The position numbers and the translations under genes are program-made. A model generated the notes under the pieces. It saw only the letters and a program-made list of their open reading frames with translations, searched no databases and had not been told where the DNA came from. From Palleronia aestuarii (lineage in GTDB: Bacteria > Pseudomonadota > Alphaproteobacteria > Rhodobacterales > Rhodobacteraceae), in contig NZ_QKZL01000002.1 in the NCBI RefSeq assembly GCF_003253995.1, forward strand, positions 1 to 64,000: a DNA stretch of 64,000 nt. The letters are read 5' to 3'. Positions 16,282 to 26,344 of this stretch are shown one piece after another (the first letter of the stretch is position 1; every line of letters begins with the position of its first letter).

Positions 16282-17285
16282 CGGAGCGTCTTCGCGTCCA
16301 AGACCTTTCGGTCCACTTCCGCTCCGAGCGGCGGGAGGTGCAGGTGGTCCACGACCTCTCCTTCACGCTCGAGGCGGGCCGCACGCTGGCGCTCGTGGGC
16401 GAGAGTGGGTCCGGAAAATCGGTGACGAGCCTCGCGCTCATGGGCCTTCTGCCGCCGCCGCCGCAATCGCGCACCACCGGCAGCGCCCTGCTCGAGGGTC
16501 GCGACGGGGCCGATCTCCTAGGCATCCCGGAATCGCGCCGCCGCAGGCTTCGCGGCGATCGCATCGCCATGATCTTCCAAGAGCCGCTGACCTCGCTCAA
16601 CCCCGTTCACAGCGTCGGCGCGCAACTCGTCGAGGCGATCCGCAGCCATAGGAGCGTCTCTCGCCGCGCCGCATGGGACCGGGCGGAGGAATTGCTCGAC
16701 GAGGTGGGGATCCCCGAACCTGCCGCGCGGCTCGCGAGTTTCCCCCACGAGCTCTCGGGCGGCATGCGGCAGCGGGTGATGATCGCCATCGCCCTCGCGC
16801 TGGAGCCCGACGTGCTGATCGCCGACGAGCCCACCACCGCGCTCGACGTGACGGTGCAGGCGCAGATCCTCGACCTGCTGCGCCGGGTGCAGGAGCGGAC
16901 CGGCATGGCGATGCTCTTCATCACCCACGATTTCGGGGTCGTCGCCGACATCGCCCACCGCACCGTCGTCATGTATGCGGGCCGGATGGTGGAGGCGGGG
17001 CCGACGGAGGACATCCTTCGCCGCCCTCTCATGCCCTACACGTCGGGCCTCATGGCCTCCGTCCCGCTTCTCGAGACGGCCGGGACGGGGCGGAGCGAGC
17101 TCGCCACGATCGACGGGTTCGTCCCCGACCCCGCCGCGCCGCCCGCGGGATGCGCCTTCCATCCGCGCTGCGCCCACAACCGACCCGGCCGATGCGACGT
17201 GCCACCGATCGCGGTGGAGGCGCCCGCGCCCGACCGCAGCATCAGGTGCGCGCGCTGGCGCGAGCTTGCGGAGGAGGTCCGATGA
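16278..17285 (+). CDS. ABC transporter ATP-binding protein, DppD type
   Basis: A 335-residue cytoplasmic ATPase. Walker A GESGSGKS is at 41-48, the signature is LSGGMRQRVMIA, and Walker B is VLIADEPTTALD with ITHDFGVVA as the switch histidine. The C-terminal oligopeptide-transporter domain contains GCAFHPRCAH, whose cysteines are commonly linked to an Fe-S cluster in this class. The start overlaps the permease stop by 4 bp. It energises import together with the DppF-type ATPase. Confidence 0.93.
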   Translation: MTERLRVQDLSVHFRSERREVQVVHDLSFTLEAGRTLALVGESGSGKSVTSLALMGLLPPPPQSRTTGSALLEGRDGADLLGIPESRRRRLRGDRIAMIFQEPLTSLNPVHSVGAQLVEAIRSHRSVSRRAAWDRAEELLDEVGIPEPAARLASFPHELSGGMRQRVMIAIALALEPDVLIADEPTTALDVTVQAQILDLLRRVQERTGMAMLFITHDFGVVADIAHRTVVMYAGRMVEAGPTEDILRRPLMPYTSGLMASVPLLETAGTGRSELATIDGFVPDPAAPPAGCAFHPRCAHNRPGRCDVPPIAVEAPAPDRSIRCARWRELAEEVR

Positions 17286-18316
17286 GCGAGACGCCGATGA
17301 TCCGCACCGTCGATCTGGCCCAGCACTTTCCCATCCGGAAGGGGCTCCCCGGCCGTCCCGGTGCGGTGGTGCGTGCCATAGACGGCGTCTCCATCGACAT
17401 CCCGCGCCGGCAGGTCGTGGGCCTCGTGGGCGAGAGCGGGTCAGGCAAATCCACCTTCGGCCGCGCCGTCATGGCGCTCGATCCGCCGACATCCGGCCGG
17501 GTGGAGTTCGACGGCACGGATCTTTCGCAGCTTTCCCGCGCGGCGCTCGCCCCCTACCGGCGGCGGATGCAGATGGTGTTCCAGGACCCTTTCTCGAGCC
17601 TCAATCCCCGCATGAGCGTCGCGGAGACCCTGGGGATGCCGCTCAGGTTTCGCGAAGGCGGCGCCGGACGGTCGGAGCGGCGGGATCGCGCGGCAGAGAT
17701 GCTGGAGATGGTAGGCCTTCCCCGGTCCTATCTCGACCGCTTTCCGCACGAATTCTCCGGCGGGCAGCGCCAGCGCATCGGCATCGCCCGCGCGCTGATG
17801 ACCTCGCCCGATTTCCTGATGGCCGACGAGGTCGTCTCCGCGCTCGACGTCTCGGTGCAGGCGCAGGTCCTCAATCTCTTCGCCCGGCTGCAGCGGGAGA
17901 TGGAGCTGACCATGCTCTTCATCACCCACGACCTTGCCGTGGTGGGCCATGTCTCCGACATCGTCGCGGTGATGTATCTCGGCCGGATCGTGGAAATCGC
18001 GCCGACGCGCGCCCTCTTCTCCGGCCCGCGGCATCCCTATACCGAGGCGCTCCTCTCCGCGGCACCCTCTCCGGTACCGGGCGGCGCGCGCAAGCGCATC
18101 ATCCTCGAAGGCGACGTGCCGAGCCCGGTAAACCCGCCCTCGGGCTGTCCGTTCCGGACGCGCTGCCCCTACGCGATCGCGGCCTGTGCGGAGGACCGCC
18201 CGGCACTCGCGGCGGTCGGGCCGGATCACCGCAGCGCCTGCATCCGCACCGATCTCGACCTGATGCCCGCGACGGGCCGCCGGACGGAAGCGGCGCTCGA
18301 AGGGAGCCCCGGATGA
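17282..18316 (+). CDS. ABC transporter ATP-binding protein, DppF type
   Basis: A 344-residue second ATPase of the importer. It has Walker A GESGSGKST, signature FSGGQRQRIGIARAL, and the C-terminal GCPFRTRCPYAI segment of the peptide class. Walker B reads DFLMADEVVSALDVS: the catalytic Glu is kept, but the usual DEP is DEV here. It overlaps both neighbours by 4 bp (ATGA). The pair of ATPases completes a five-component system with one binding protein and two permeases. Confidence 0.92.
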   Translation: MSETPMIRTVDLAQHFPIRKGLPGRPGAVVRAIDGVSIDIPRRQVVGLVGESGSGKSTFGRAVMALDPPTSGRVEFDGTDLSQLSRAALAPYRRRMQMVFQDPFSSLNPRMSVAETLGMPLRFREGGAGRSERRDRAAEMLEMVGLPRSYLDRFPHEFSGGQRQRIGIARALMTSPDFLMADEVVSALDVSVQAQVLNLFARLQREMELTMLFITHDLAVVGHVSDIVAVMYLGRIVEIAPTRALFSGPRHPYTEALLSAAPSPVPGGARKRIILEGDVPSPVNPPSGCPFRTRCPYAIAACAEDRPALAAVGPDHRSACIRTDLDLMPATGRRTEAALEGSPG

Positions 18317-19623
18317 GCCCGCGCTTCTCCCCGTTCGAGGACACGCTCTGGTCGCGCACGGCGCGTCCCGCCACGCCGCGGCCGACGCTGACGGGCGAGA
18401 CGGAGGCCGAGATCTGCATCGTCGGCGGCGGATATTGCGGCCTCAGCGCGGCGCTCTTTCTCGCAGGGGCCGGGCGCGAGGTGGTCCTCCTGGAGGCTCA
18501 GGAGATCGGCTTCGGCGGGTCAGGCCGCAACGCGGGCCATTGCACACCGACCTTTCACCATCACAGTCTCGACGGCATCCGCCGCCTTCTCGGGGCGCGG
18601 CGCGGCGAGCGTCTGATCGCGCTGCAGACCGGGGCCGCCGACCGTATCGCGGGGATCGTCGCCGACCACGGGATCGACTGCGAATGGGTGCAGGATGGCT
18701 ACGTCATGGCTGCGCCCACGCAAGCGGCGCTGCCCGCGCTCCGCGCCAAGAAGGAAAGCTACAACGCCGCCGGTCAGCGGACGGAGATGATTGCTCCCGA
18801 GGAGGTCGAGGCGCGGATCGGCATGCGCCACCAATCGGGCGGCTGGCTGCATCCCGGCGGGGCGCATCTCAACCCGCTGGGCTATTCCCGGGGCCTCGCC
18901 GATGCGGCGGCCTCGAAAGGCGCACGGATCCATGTCCGGTCCCCGGTGACCGAGGCGGTTCGTGAGGACGGGCGGTGGCGCATCCGTACGCCCGGCGGCC
19001 ACGTGACCGCGAGAAAGCTCATCCTCGCCACCGGTGCCTATACGGAGGGCGGCTGGCCCGGCCTCGACCGGTCGTTCCGCATCCTGCGCGTGATGGTCGC
19101 GGCGACCCGGCCCGATCCGGACCTCGCAAAGGCGGCGATCCCGCAGAACATGACGGTGCATGACGGGCGCGGCAACATCCTCGTCTACAAGCGCGACGCG
19201 GCCGGCCGGATCGTCGCCTCCATGTTCCCACGCGCCTTCGGGGGAATGGAGCGGATGCGCCGGCTTCTCACCGCGCGGCTGCGGTTCCATCATCCCGTCC
19301 TGCCCGCCGATCTCGATTGGCCCGTGACCTGGACCGGGGAGCTCGACATGCAGCCGCGCACCATTCCGCGGCTCTGGCGCCTCGGAGCGGACGCCGTCGC
19401 GGTGACCGGGCTTTCGGGGCGCGGCGTACCGACGGGCGCGGTCGTGGGACAGGTTCTCACCGACTGGGTTCAGGAGGTGGCGGAGGACGATCTCGCCCTG
19501 CCCCTCGAGCCATTGGCGGCCGCGCCGCGCCACATGTCGCTCTCGCCACGCCTCGCGCTCGCCGGCTGGGAGATCCGCGACCGCCTCCGGGAGCGTCGCG
19601 CGGGCGTCGCCCGCCGCCCCTAG
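18313..19623 (+). CDS. FAD-dependent oxidoreductase, DAO family (PuuB/OoxB-like)
   Basis: A 436-residue flavoenzyme with the N-terminal segment FSPFEDTLWSRTARPA, seen in gamma-glutamylputrescine oxidase-like proteins. AEICIVGGGYCGLSAALFLA (FAD fold) and GFGGSGRNAGHCTP follow. VAVTGLSGRGVPTGAVVGQV closes the FAD domain. It overlaps the DppF gene by 4 bp, so it is co-expressed with the importer. It is unlike the oxidase at 11357 in detail, so the two may act on successive or alternative amine substrates. Confidence 0.87.
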   Translation: MSPRFSPFEDTLWSRTARPATPRPTLTGETEAEICIVGGGYCGLSAALFLAGAGREVVLLEAQEIGFGGSGRNAGHCTPTFHHHSLDGIRRLLGARRGERLIALQTGAADRIAGIVADHGIDCEWVQDGYVMAAPTQAALPALRAKKESYNAAGQRTEMIAPEEVEARIGMRHQSGGWLHPGGAHLNPLGYSRGLADAAASKGARIHVRSPVTEAVREDGRWRIRTPGGHVTARKLILATGAYTEGGWPGLDRSFRILRVMVAATRPDPDLAKAAIPQNMTVHDGRGNILVYKRDAAGRIVASMFPRAFGGMERMRRLLTARLRFHHPVLPADLDWPVTWTGELDMQPRTIPRLWRLGADAVAVTGLSGRGVPTGAVVGQVLTDWVQEVAEDDLALPLEPLAAAPRHMSLSPRLALAGWEIRDRLRERRAGVARRP

Positions 19624-19738
19624 CGCGGAGACGGTACGCAGGCTGCGCGCCTTCGTGGTTGAGCCCGCGGAAGTCCGCTCGATGGCTCTAGCCCACGCAC
19701 TCGGTCATATCGTCGTTCGGAAAGATCCCGATCACTCG

Positions 19739-19755
19739 CCCGTTGTCTGAACGGG
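19739..19755. terminator. Weak hairpin between convergent genes
   Basis: CCCGTT-GTCTG-AACGGG forms a 6-bp stem with a 5-base loop in the 199-bp gap between the oxidase and the choline-sulfatase genes. There is no T-run on either side, so it is at best a weak or factor-dependent terminator. Confidence 0.3.
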
Positions 19756-19822
19756 GAGAGTCACGGAAAAGGATCACGGTGCCCGGGATCGCCGTCAGTC
19801 AGGCCCGCGAAGCGCCGGCGGC

Positions 19823-21337
19823 TCACTCTCCGCGCGGGAAGCGCTGGGATTCCTCGACCACGTTCAGATCCATGTGGTTGCGCATGTAGCGCTCGCTGGC
19901 CTTCTGCAGCGGCTGGAAGTCCCACGGGAACCGGCCGCCTTGCGACAGCGCCTCGTAGACGATCCAGCGCTTGGCCTGGCTCTCGCGGACATCCGCGTCG
20001 AAGGCATCGAGATTCCAGCGGTGCGTTGCCTCCTCCGCGAAGGCCGCCTGCGTCTCGGCATGATCGGGATCGTCCGCGAGGTTCTGCAACTCGTCTGGAT
20101 CGGCCTCCAGATCGAAGAGCTGGTCGGGATCGAGCGCGCAGCGGGTGAACTTCCAGCGCCCGCGCCGGAGCGCGACCATCGGCGCCTCGCTCGCCTCCGC
20201 CGCGTATTCCATCCGCACGGGTTCGCTCCGGCGCCCGCCCGCGGCAAGCGGCAGCAGGCTCTCGCCCTGCGTCCACGGCGCGATCTCCGCCATCGAGATG
20301 CCGGCGAGATCGCAGAGCGTCGGGCAGACGTCGATCGTCGAGACCGGATCGGCCACATGCCCGGGCGCGAGACCGGGCGCGGAGATCATCAGCGGGACCC
20401 GGCTCGACCCTTCGAGGAAGCTCATCTTGAACCACAGGCCACGCTCGCCCAGCATGTCCCCGTGATCGGAGACGAAGAGGATGATCGCCTCCTGCCGCGT
20501 GCGCTCAAGCACGTCCAGGAGTTCGCCCACCTTCGTGTCGAGATAGGTGATGTTGGCGAAATAGGCGCGCCGGGAGCGGCGCACGTCCTCCTCCGAGATG
20601 TCAAAGTCCCCACAGTTCGCGGCATCGAGGATCCGGCGCGAATGCGGGTCGTGATCGGCGTAGGCCATCGGCCCCACGCGCGGGGAAAGATGCGCGCAAT
20701 CGTCGTAGAGGTCCCAGAACTTCCTTCGCGCGACATAGGGGTCGTGCGGATGCGTGAAGCTCGCGGTCAGCATCCAGGGCCTGTCGTCGTGCCCGCGCGA
20801 CAGGTCGTAGAGCCGGGCGCCGGCATGGAACGCGACCTCGTCGTCGTATTCCATCTGGTTGGTGATCTCGGCGACGCCGGCGCCGGTGACCGATCCCATG
20901 TTGTGGTACCACCAGTCGATCCGTTCGCCCGGCTTGCGGTAATCGGGCGTCCAGCCGAAATCCGCGGGATAGATATCGGTCGTCAGGCGGCTCTCGAAGC
21001 CGTGGAGCTGGTCGGGGCCGACGAAATGCATCTTGCCCGACAGGAAGGTCTGGTAGCCCGCGCGCCGAAGGTGATGGGCGTAGGTGGGAATCGAGGACGG
21101 GAATTCCGCGGCGTTGTCGTAGATGCCGGTGACGGATGGAAGCTGGCCCGACATGAAGGCGCCGCGCGCGGGCGCGCAGAGCGGGCTTGCCGTGTAGGCG
21201 TTCTCGAACCGCACGGAGCGTTCGGCTAGGCGCTTGAGGTTCGGAGCATGGAGCCAGTCGGCCGGGCCATCGGGAAAGAGCGTTCCGTTGAGCTGGTCGA
21301 CCATGATGATCAGGATGTTCGGTCGTCTTTCAGCCAC
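19823..21337 (-). CDS. betC: Choline-sulfatase
   Basis: A 504-residue type I sulfatase that would release choline and sulfate from choline-O-sulfate in the cytoplasm. It begins AERRPNILIIMVDQLNGTLF and carries SPLCAPARG, the C-x-[AP]-x-R motif whose Cys (residue 54) becomes formylglycine. SDHGDMLGERGLWFK and the C-terminal WNLDAFDADVRESQ match the choline-sulfatase subfamily. A GTG start at 21337 has AAGGAG six bases upstream; the longer frame to 21427 lacks such a site. The usual partner genes betA, betB and betI are not in the window. Confidence 0.9.
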   Translation of the reverse strand: MAERRPNILIIMVDQLNGTLFPDGPADWLHAPNLKRLAERSVRFENAYTASPLCAPARGAFMSGQLPSVTGIYDNAAEFPSSIPTYAHHLRRAGYQTFLSGKMHFVGPDQLHGFESRLTTDIYPADFGWTPDYRKPGERIDWWYHNMGSVTGAGVAEITNQMEYDDEVAFHAGARLYDLSRGHDDRPWMLTASFTHPHDPYVARRKFWDLYDDCAHLSPRVGPMAYADHDPHSRRILDAANCGDFDISEEDVRRSRRAYFANITYLDTKVGELLDVLERTRQEAIILFVSDHGDMLGERGLWFKMSFLEGSSRVPLMISAPGLAPGHVADPVSTIDVCPTLCDLAGISMAEIAPWTQGESLLPLAAGGRRSEPVRMEYAAEASEAPMVALRRGRWKFTRCALDPDQLFDLEADPDELQNLADDPDHAETQAAFAEEATHRWNLDAFDADVRESQAKRWIVYEALSQGGRFPWDFQPLQKASERYMRNHMDLNVVEESQRFPRGE

Positions 21338-21491
21338 CGCGATCTCCTTCTTTCCCGCGAACGGCACTCTGGGTGGCGGGACCTCCGCCGTCAATCGCCC
21401 TGCGCGACGCGGCATTCGCGGTTTCACCCAGCACGACGATCGGCGTAGGATCGCAACGCGGCCGGGCGGGCCGTGGCTGGGGAGGTCCGCG

Positions 21492-22658
21492 ATGAGATTG
21501 AAGGATTGTCACAACTTCCGGGATTTTCGGCGCCTCGCGGAGCGGCGCCTGCCAGGGCCGATCTTCAACTACATCGACGGCGCCGCGGATGACGAGCGGA
21601 CCTATGCCCGCAACGCGGCCTCCTTCGACGAGGTCGATCTGATCCCGAACGTCCTGCGGGGCGTGGACGAGGTCGACCTGTCCGTCGATGTCCTGGGCCA
21701 GCATATCGACCTGCCGGTCTATTGCTCGCCCACCGCGCTGCAGCGGCTCTTCCACCACGAGGGCGAGCGCGCGACGGCCGCGGCGGCGGAGGCGTTCGGC
21801 ACGATGTTCGGGGTCTCCTCCCTCGGGACCGTGTCGATGGAGGAGCTTGCGCGCAAGCATTCCAACCCGCAGGTCTACCAGTTCTATTTCCACCGCGACC
21901 GTGGCCTCAATCGCGCGATGATGCAGCGGGCCAAGGAATGCGGGATCAAGGTGATGATGCTGACGGTCGACAGCATCACCGGCGGCAACCGGGAGCGCGA
22001 CAAGCGCACCGGCTTCTCCATTCCGTTCCGCCTGACACCCGCCGGGATGGCGCAATTCGCCATGAAGCCCGCCTGGGGGATCAATTACCTCCGCCACGAG
22101 AAGTTCTCGCTGCCGCAGCTCGACCAGCACGTGGACATGGGCTCGGGCACCGCCTCGATCGGGGATTACTTCACCAAGATGCTCGACCCGTCGATGACGT
22201 GGGACGACGTGGCGAAGATGGTGGAGGAATGGGACGGCATCTTCTGCCTCAAGGGCGTGATGGCCGCCGAGGACGCGGTCAGGGCGGCGGAGATCGGCTG
22301 CCGGGGCGTCGTCATCTCCAACCACGGCGGACGGCAGCTCGACGGTTCGCGCGCGGCCTTCGATCAGCTCGAGGAGATCGTCCAGGCGGCGGGCGACCGG
22401 CTCGACGTGATCCTCGATGGCGGCGTGACGCGGGGCACGCATGTCCTAAAGGCTCTGTCGCTCGGCGCGAAGGCCGTGGGGCTGGGACGCTACTACCTCT
22501 TCCCGCTCGCCGCGGCGGGACAGCCCGGCGTGGAGCGCGCGCTGGGTCTCATGCGCGAGGAACTCGTCCGCGGCATGCGGCTGATGGGGCGCACGCGGAT
22601 CGACCAGCTCACGACCGATAACCTCAGGTTCCGCGCACCGCGGTTCCGGCCGAACTGA
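21492..22658 (+). CDS. FMN-dependent alpha-hydroxy-acid dehydrogenase (LldD-like)
   Basis: A 388-residue TIM-barrel flavoenzyme that oxidises an L-2-hydroxy acid such as L-lactate to the keto acid. The FMN/active-site block is present: GVVISNHGGRQLDGSRAAFD (catalytic His-Gly-Gly-Arg-Gln), DVILDGGVTRGTHVLKAL and AVGLGRYYLFPLAAAG. A strong GGAGGT site precedes the ATG at 21492. It is transcribed divergently from betC with a shared 154-bp control region. Its 3' end stops 3 bp from the convergent LOG gene. Confidence 0.88.
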   Translation: MRLKDCHNFRDFRRLAERRLPGPIFNYIDGAADDERTYARNAASFDEVDLIPNVLRGVDEVDLSVDVLGQHIDLPVYCSPTALQRLFHHEGERATAAAAEAFGTMFGVSSLGTVSMEELARKHSNPQVYQFYFHRDRGLNRAMMQRAKECGIKVMMLTVDSITGGNRERDKRTGFSIPFRLTPAGMAQFAMKPAWGINYLRHEKFSLPQLDQHVDMGSGTASIGDYFTKMLDPSMTWDDVAKMVEEWDGIFCLKGVMAAEDAVRAAEIGCRGVVISNHGGRQLDGSRAAFDQLEEIVQAAGDRLDVILDGGVTRGTHVLKALSLGAKAVGLGRYYLFPLAAAGQPGVERALGLMREELVRGMRLMGRTRIDQLTTDNLRFRAPRFRPN

Positions 22659-22661
22659 GCC

Positions 22662-23525
22662 TCACTCCCCGTCGGCCGCGTTCCGGCCCGGCACGTGCTC
22701 ACGCTTCGTGCCGGCCCGTGGCCAGGTTTCGATCGCCTCCACCGCCTCCGCGGCATTCTCCACGAAACGGAAGAGCCCGAGATCGGCCTCCGCGATCGTG
22801 CCGGCCTCGGCGAGCGCACCGAAATCGATGATCGTGTCCCAAAACCTGCGTCCGAAGAGCAGGATCGGGATACGTTCCATCCGACCGGTCTGGATCAGCG
22901 TCAGAGCCTCGAACAGCTCGTCGAGCGTGCCGAAGCCGCCGGGAAAGACGCAGACCGCATTGGCCCGCATGAGAAAATGCATCTTGCGGATCGCGAAGTA
23001 GTGGAAGTTGAAGCAGAGCTCGGGCGTCACGTATTCGTTCGGCGCCTGCTCGTGCGGCAGCACGACGTTGAGGCCGATGGATTGTCCCCCGGCATCACGC
23101 GCCCCGCGATTGCCAGCTTCCATCACGCCCGGCCCGCCGCCCGTCACGATGACGTTCTCCCCGCCACCGCTCTCGAGACTCCGGAGCGTCATCAGGCGGG
23201 AGAACTCGCGCGCCTCCTCGTAGTACTGCGAAAGATCGGCGAGCGTGCGAGTGCGCGCCGCATCCTTCGCGGCCGGCTCTGGGATCCGGGCGCCGCCGAA
23301 GAGGACGATTGTCGAAACGATACCATGCTCGGCCATCACCATCTCGGGCTTCAGAAGCTCGAGCTGGAGACGCAGCGGACGCAATTCCTCGCGGCAGAGA
23401 AAATCGTCGTCGGCGAAAGCGAGCCGGTAGGCGGGCGCCCGCGTCTGCGGCGTGTCGGGAACCGTCCGGGTGCTCTCGACATCCTCCTGCGCATCGCGAA
23501 ACGGCGAATTGCGGTCGTCCTGCAT
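22662..23525 (-). CDS. LOG family protein (nucleoside 5'-monophosphate phosphoribohydrolase)
   Basis: A 287-residue Rossmann-like enzyme of the Lonely Guy class, which removes the base from AMP or cytokinin-type nucleotides. Diagnostic motifs are [20 protein letters not shown] and [20 protein letters not shown] (the PGGxGTxxE site). The N-terminal extension of about 85 residues resembles long-form LOG/PpnN-like bacterial proteins. It is divergent from dapD with an 83-bp gap. Confidence 0.88.
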   Translation of the reverse strand: MQDDRNSPFRDAQEDVESTRTVPDTPQTRAPAYRLAFADDDFLCREELRPLRLQLELLKPEMVMAEHGIVSTIVLFGGARIPEPAAKDAARTRTLADLSQYYEEAREFSRLMTLRSLESGGGENVIVTGGGPGVMEAGNRGARDAGGQSIGLNVVLPHEQAPNEYVTPELCFNFHYFAIRKMHFLMRANAVCVFPGGFGTLDELFEALTLIQTGRMERIPILLFGRRFWDTIIDFGALAEAGTIAEADLGLFRFVENAAEAVEAIETWPRAGTKREHVPGRNAADGE

Positions 23526-23608
23526 CGAAGCCTCGTCGATTGCGCCTTGGAGTGGCCCGCCTTATAGCCTCGGACTGCCTGAGACCAGACACAACTTGGA
23601 GTCGCTTC

Positions 23609-24433
<825 letters not shown>

Positions 24434-24530
24434 TTGCAGCAGGGGCACGGAACCGGGAAAGGGGACGTACGTTTTAACGGTGATTAACACCGCCAATACG
24501 GCCGGTGCAGCGTTATACAAGGAGTCTTCC

Positions 24531-24785
24531 ATGGGCTGGTTAGCCGCTATCATCGTAGGAGGCATCGCCGGTTGGCTTGCCGAGCAGTTCATGAAGTCCA
24601 ACATGGGCCTCCTGATGAACATCGTGCTCGGCATCATCGGTGCGATCGTCTTCAACTTCATCTTCGGTACGCTTCTGGGCCTCTACGCCGCGGGTGCGAG
24701 CTTCAGCTTCGGCTATCTGATCGCGGGCTTCATCGGAGCCTGTATCCTGATCGCCATCGCGCGGGCCGTGCGCGGACGCGCCTGA
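24531..24785 (+). CDS. GlsB/YeaQ/YmgE family small membrane protein
   Basis: An 84-residue inner-membrane protein with three hydrophobic helices: GWLAAIIVGGIAGWLAEQFM, then NIVLGIIGAIVFNFIFG, then FGYLIAGFIGACILIAIARA. The GGIAGWLAEQ start is the family signature (transglycosylase-associated protein). AAGGAG stands upstream of the ATG at 24531. Family members are often stress induced; the biochemical role is unknown. A strong hairpin follows it. Confidence 0.88.
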   Translation: MGWLAAIIVGGIAGWLAEQFMKSNMGLLMNIVLGIIGAIVFNFIFGTLLGLYAAGASFSFGYLIAGFIGACILIAIARAVRGRA

Positions 24786-24802
24786 CGAAACCTGAGACAC
24801 GC

Positions 24803-24840
24803 CAAGAGGGCCGCCGGGATTTACCCGCGCGGCCCTCTTG
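24803..24840 (+). terminator. Strong hairpin after the GlsB-like gene
   Basis: Perfect 12-bp arms CAAGAGGGCCGC and GCGGCCCTCTTG enclose a short inner CGGG/CCCG pair. There is no T-run, and the hairpin ends 3 bp before the next ATG. It probably ends or attenuates transcription of the GlsB-like gene, and it would also sequester the region just upstream of the next start. Confidence 0.6.
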
Positions 24841-24843
24841 CGT

Positions 24844-25182
24844 ATGGGCATCCCCGTGAACACGCGACATTCCATCTATACGCTGCTCGTCGAAGTCGGA
24901 CGCGCGCCTAGAGACGGCCTTCCCGACGGTGCCACGGGGGCCGCGCTCATGTGCTACGCCTCCGGTATCGACGAGGCTGAGGCAGTTCGGGAAACGGTCG
25001 CGATCCTCAAGCAGGCCGACCTCTCGCCGCTCGACGTGACGGGATACGGCACGCTCGAGGAACGGCTTGCCGATGGACACGACATCGATACGGAGGAACG
25101 GGCGCTGATGGATCGCGCACTCGCGGAGAATTCCGTGATCGTGGCTCAGTTGACGCCCTTCTTCGAGCCGCCCGGCACATGA
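24844..25182 (+). CDS. Conserved hypothetical protein in the dap locus
   Basis: A 112-residue soluble protein of unknown function. Its core reads HSIYTLLVEVGRAPRDGLPD, then GAALMCYASGIDEAEAVRET and a final ENSVIVAQLTPFF, which suggests a small ferredoxin-like fold. I recall similar proteins next to dap genes in Rhodobacterales, but cannot name a family. A GTG at 24856 (VNTRHSIYTLL) is an equally plausible start, because the ATG at 24844 directly follows the hairpin. Confidence 0.65.
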   Translation: MGIPVNTRHSIYTLLVEVGRAPRDGLPDGATGAALMCYASGIDEAEAVRETVAILKQADLSPLDVTGYGTLEERLADGHDIDTEERALMDRALAENSVIVAQLTPFFEPPGT

Positions 25183-25210
25183 CCATCCCCCCGGCAAGCG
25201 AAAGGCATCC

Positions 25211-26344
25211 ATGACCGTCGATCCCGTCGAACTGACCCGCGCGCTCGTCCGCTGTCCGTCCGTGACGCCGGAGGAAGGGGGCGCCATCGGGCTTCTTGCC
25301 GACTTGCTCGCCTCCGCCGGTTTTCGTTGCGAGCGCGCCGATCGTGGCGGGATCGCGAACCTCTATGCCCGTCTTGGAGACACCGGCCCGGTGCTCGGGT
25401 TCAACGGCCATACGGATGTCGTCCCGACCGGTGATCGTGCCGCGTGGACCCATGACCCGTTCGGCGCGGAGATCGTCGGTGGCACCCTCTTCGGTCGTGG
25501 CGCCTGCGACATGAAATCGGGCGTCGCGGCCTTCGTTTCAGCGGCAATCTCCCACGCGGAAAGCGGGAAGGACGGCTCCATCGCCATCCTGATCACCGGC
25601 GACGAGGAGGGTGACGGCGTCGACGGCACAACGGCGATCCTCGATCACATGACGCAGACCGGCGAGCGGATGGACGTCTGCCTCGTGGGCGAGCCCACCT
25701 GTCCCGAGCGGATGGGCGAGATGATCAAGATCGGCCGCCGCGGCTCGATGAACGTCTGGATCACGGCGCACGGGGTGCAGGGCCATTCGGCCTATCCCCA
25801 CCGCGCCGCGAACCCGATCCACGGCCTGATCGACCTCCTCGCGCGCCTCGTGGAATTTCCGATCGAGGACGCTTCGGAACATTTCGATCCGACCACGCTG
25901 CAGGTCACGGGGGTCGATACCGGAAACGCCGCGAGCAACGTGATCCCCGCCACGAGCCGGGCGATGATCAACATCCGGTTCAACGACGCCCATACCTCGT
26001 CCTCTCTCATGGAGTGGATCGAGACGGAGATGACGCACGCGACCGAACGAACCGGTATCCGCTTCACGGCGGAGACCAAGGTTTCGGGCGAAAGTTTCAT
26101 CACACCGCCGGGCGAACTCTCCGACCTCATTGTGCGGGCCGTGGAGGCAGAAACCGGGGCAAGACCGGTTCTGTCGACCTCCGGCGGGACGTCGGACGCG
26201 CGGTTCATCCGGTCGCATTGCCCCGTCGTGGAGGTTGGTCTCGTCGGGCGGAGCATGCACCAGATCGACGAATCGGTCGAGGTCGAGCATATCCGACAGC
26301 TCGAGCGCATCTACGCGCGGATCCTGCGGGAATATTTCGCATGA
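25211..26344 (+). CDS. dapE: Succinyl-diaminopimelate desuccinylase
   Basis: A 377-residue M20 metallopeptidase-type amidase that frees LL-diaminopimelate from its succinyl form. Zinc and catalytic residues are visible: FNGHTDVVPTGD (His 67, Asp 69), GRGACDMKSGVA, ITGDEEGDGVDG (catalytic Glu pair), and the final histidine in GRSMHQIDESV. RRGSMNVWITAHGVQGHSAYPH marks the dimerisation domain. Its 3' end overlaps a GNAT gene by 4 bp. Confidence 0.95.
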   Translation: MTVDPVELTRALVRCPSVTPEEGGAIGLLADLLASAGFRCERADRGGIANLYARLGDTGPVLGFNGHTDVVPTGDRAAWTHDPFGAEIVGGTLFGRGACDMKSGVAAFVSAAISHAESGKDGSIAILITGDEEGDGVDGTTAILDHMTQTGERMDVCLVGEPTCPERMGEMIKIGRRGSMNVWITAHGVQGHSAYPHRAANPIHGLIDLLARLVEFPIEDASEHFDPTTLQVTGVDTGNAASNVIPATSRAMINIRFNDAHTSSSLMEWIETEMTHATERTGIRFTAETKVSGESFITPPGELSDLIVRAVEAETGARPVLSTSGGTSDARFIRSHCPVVEVGLVGRSMHQIDESVEVEHIRQLERIYARILREYFA

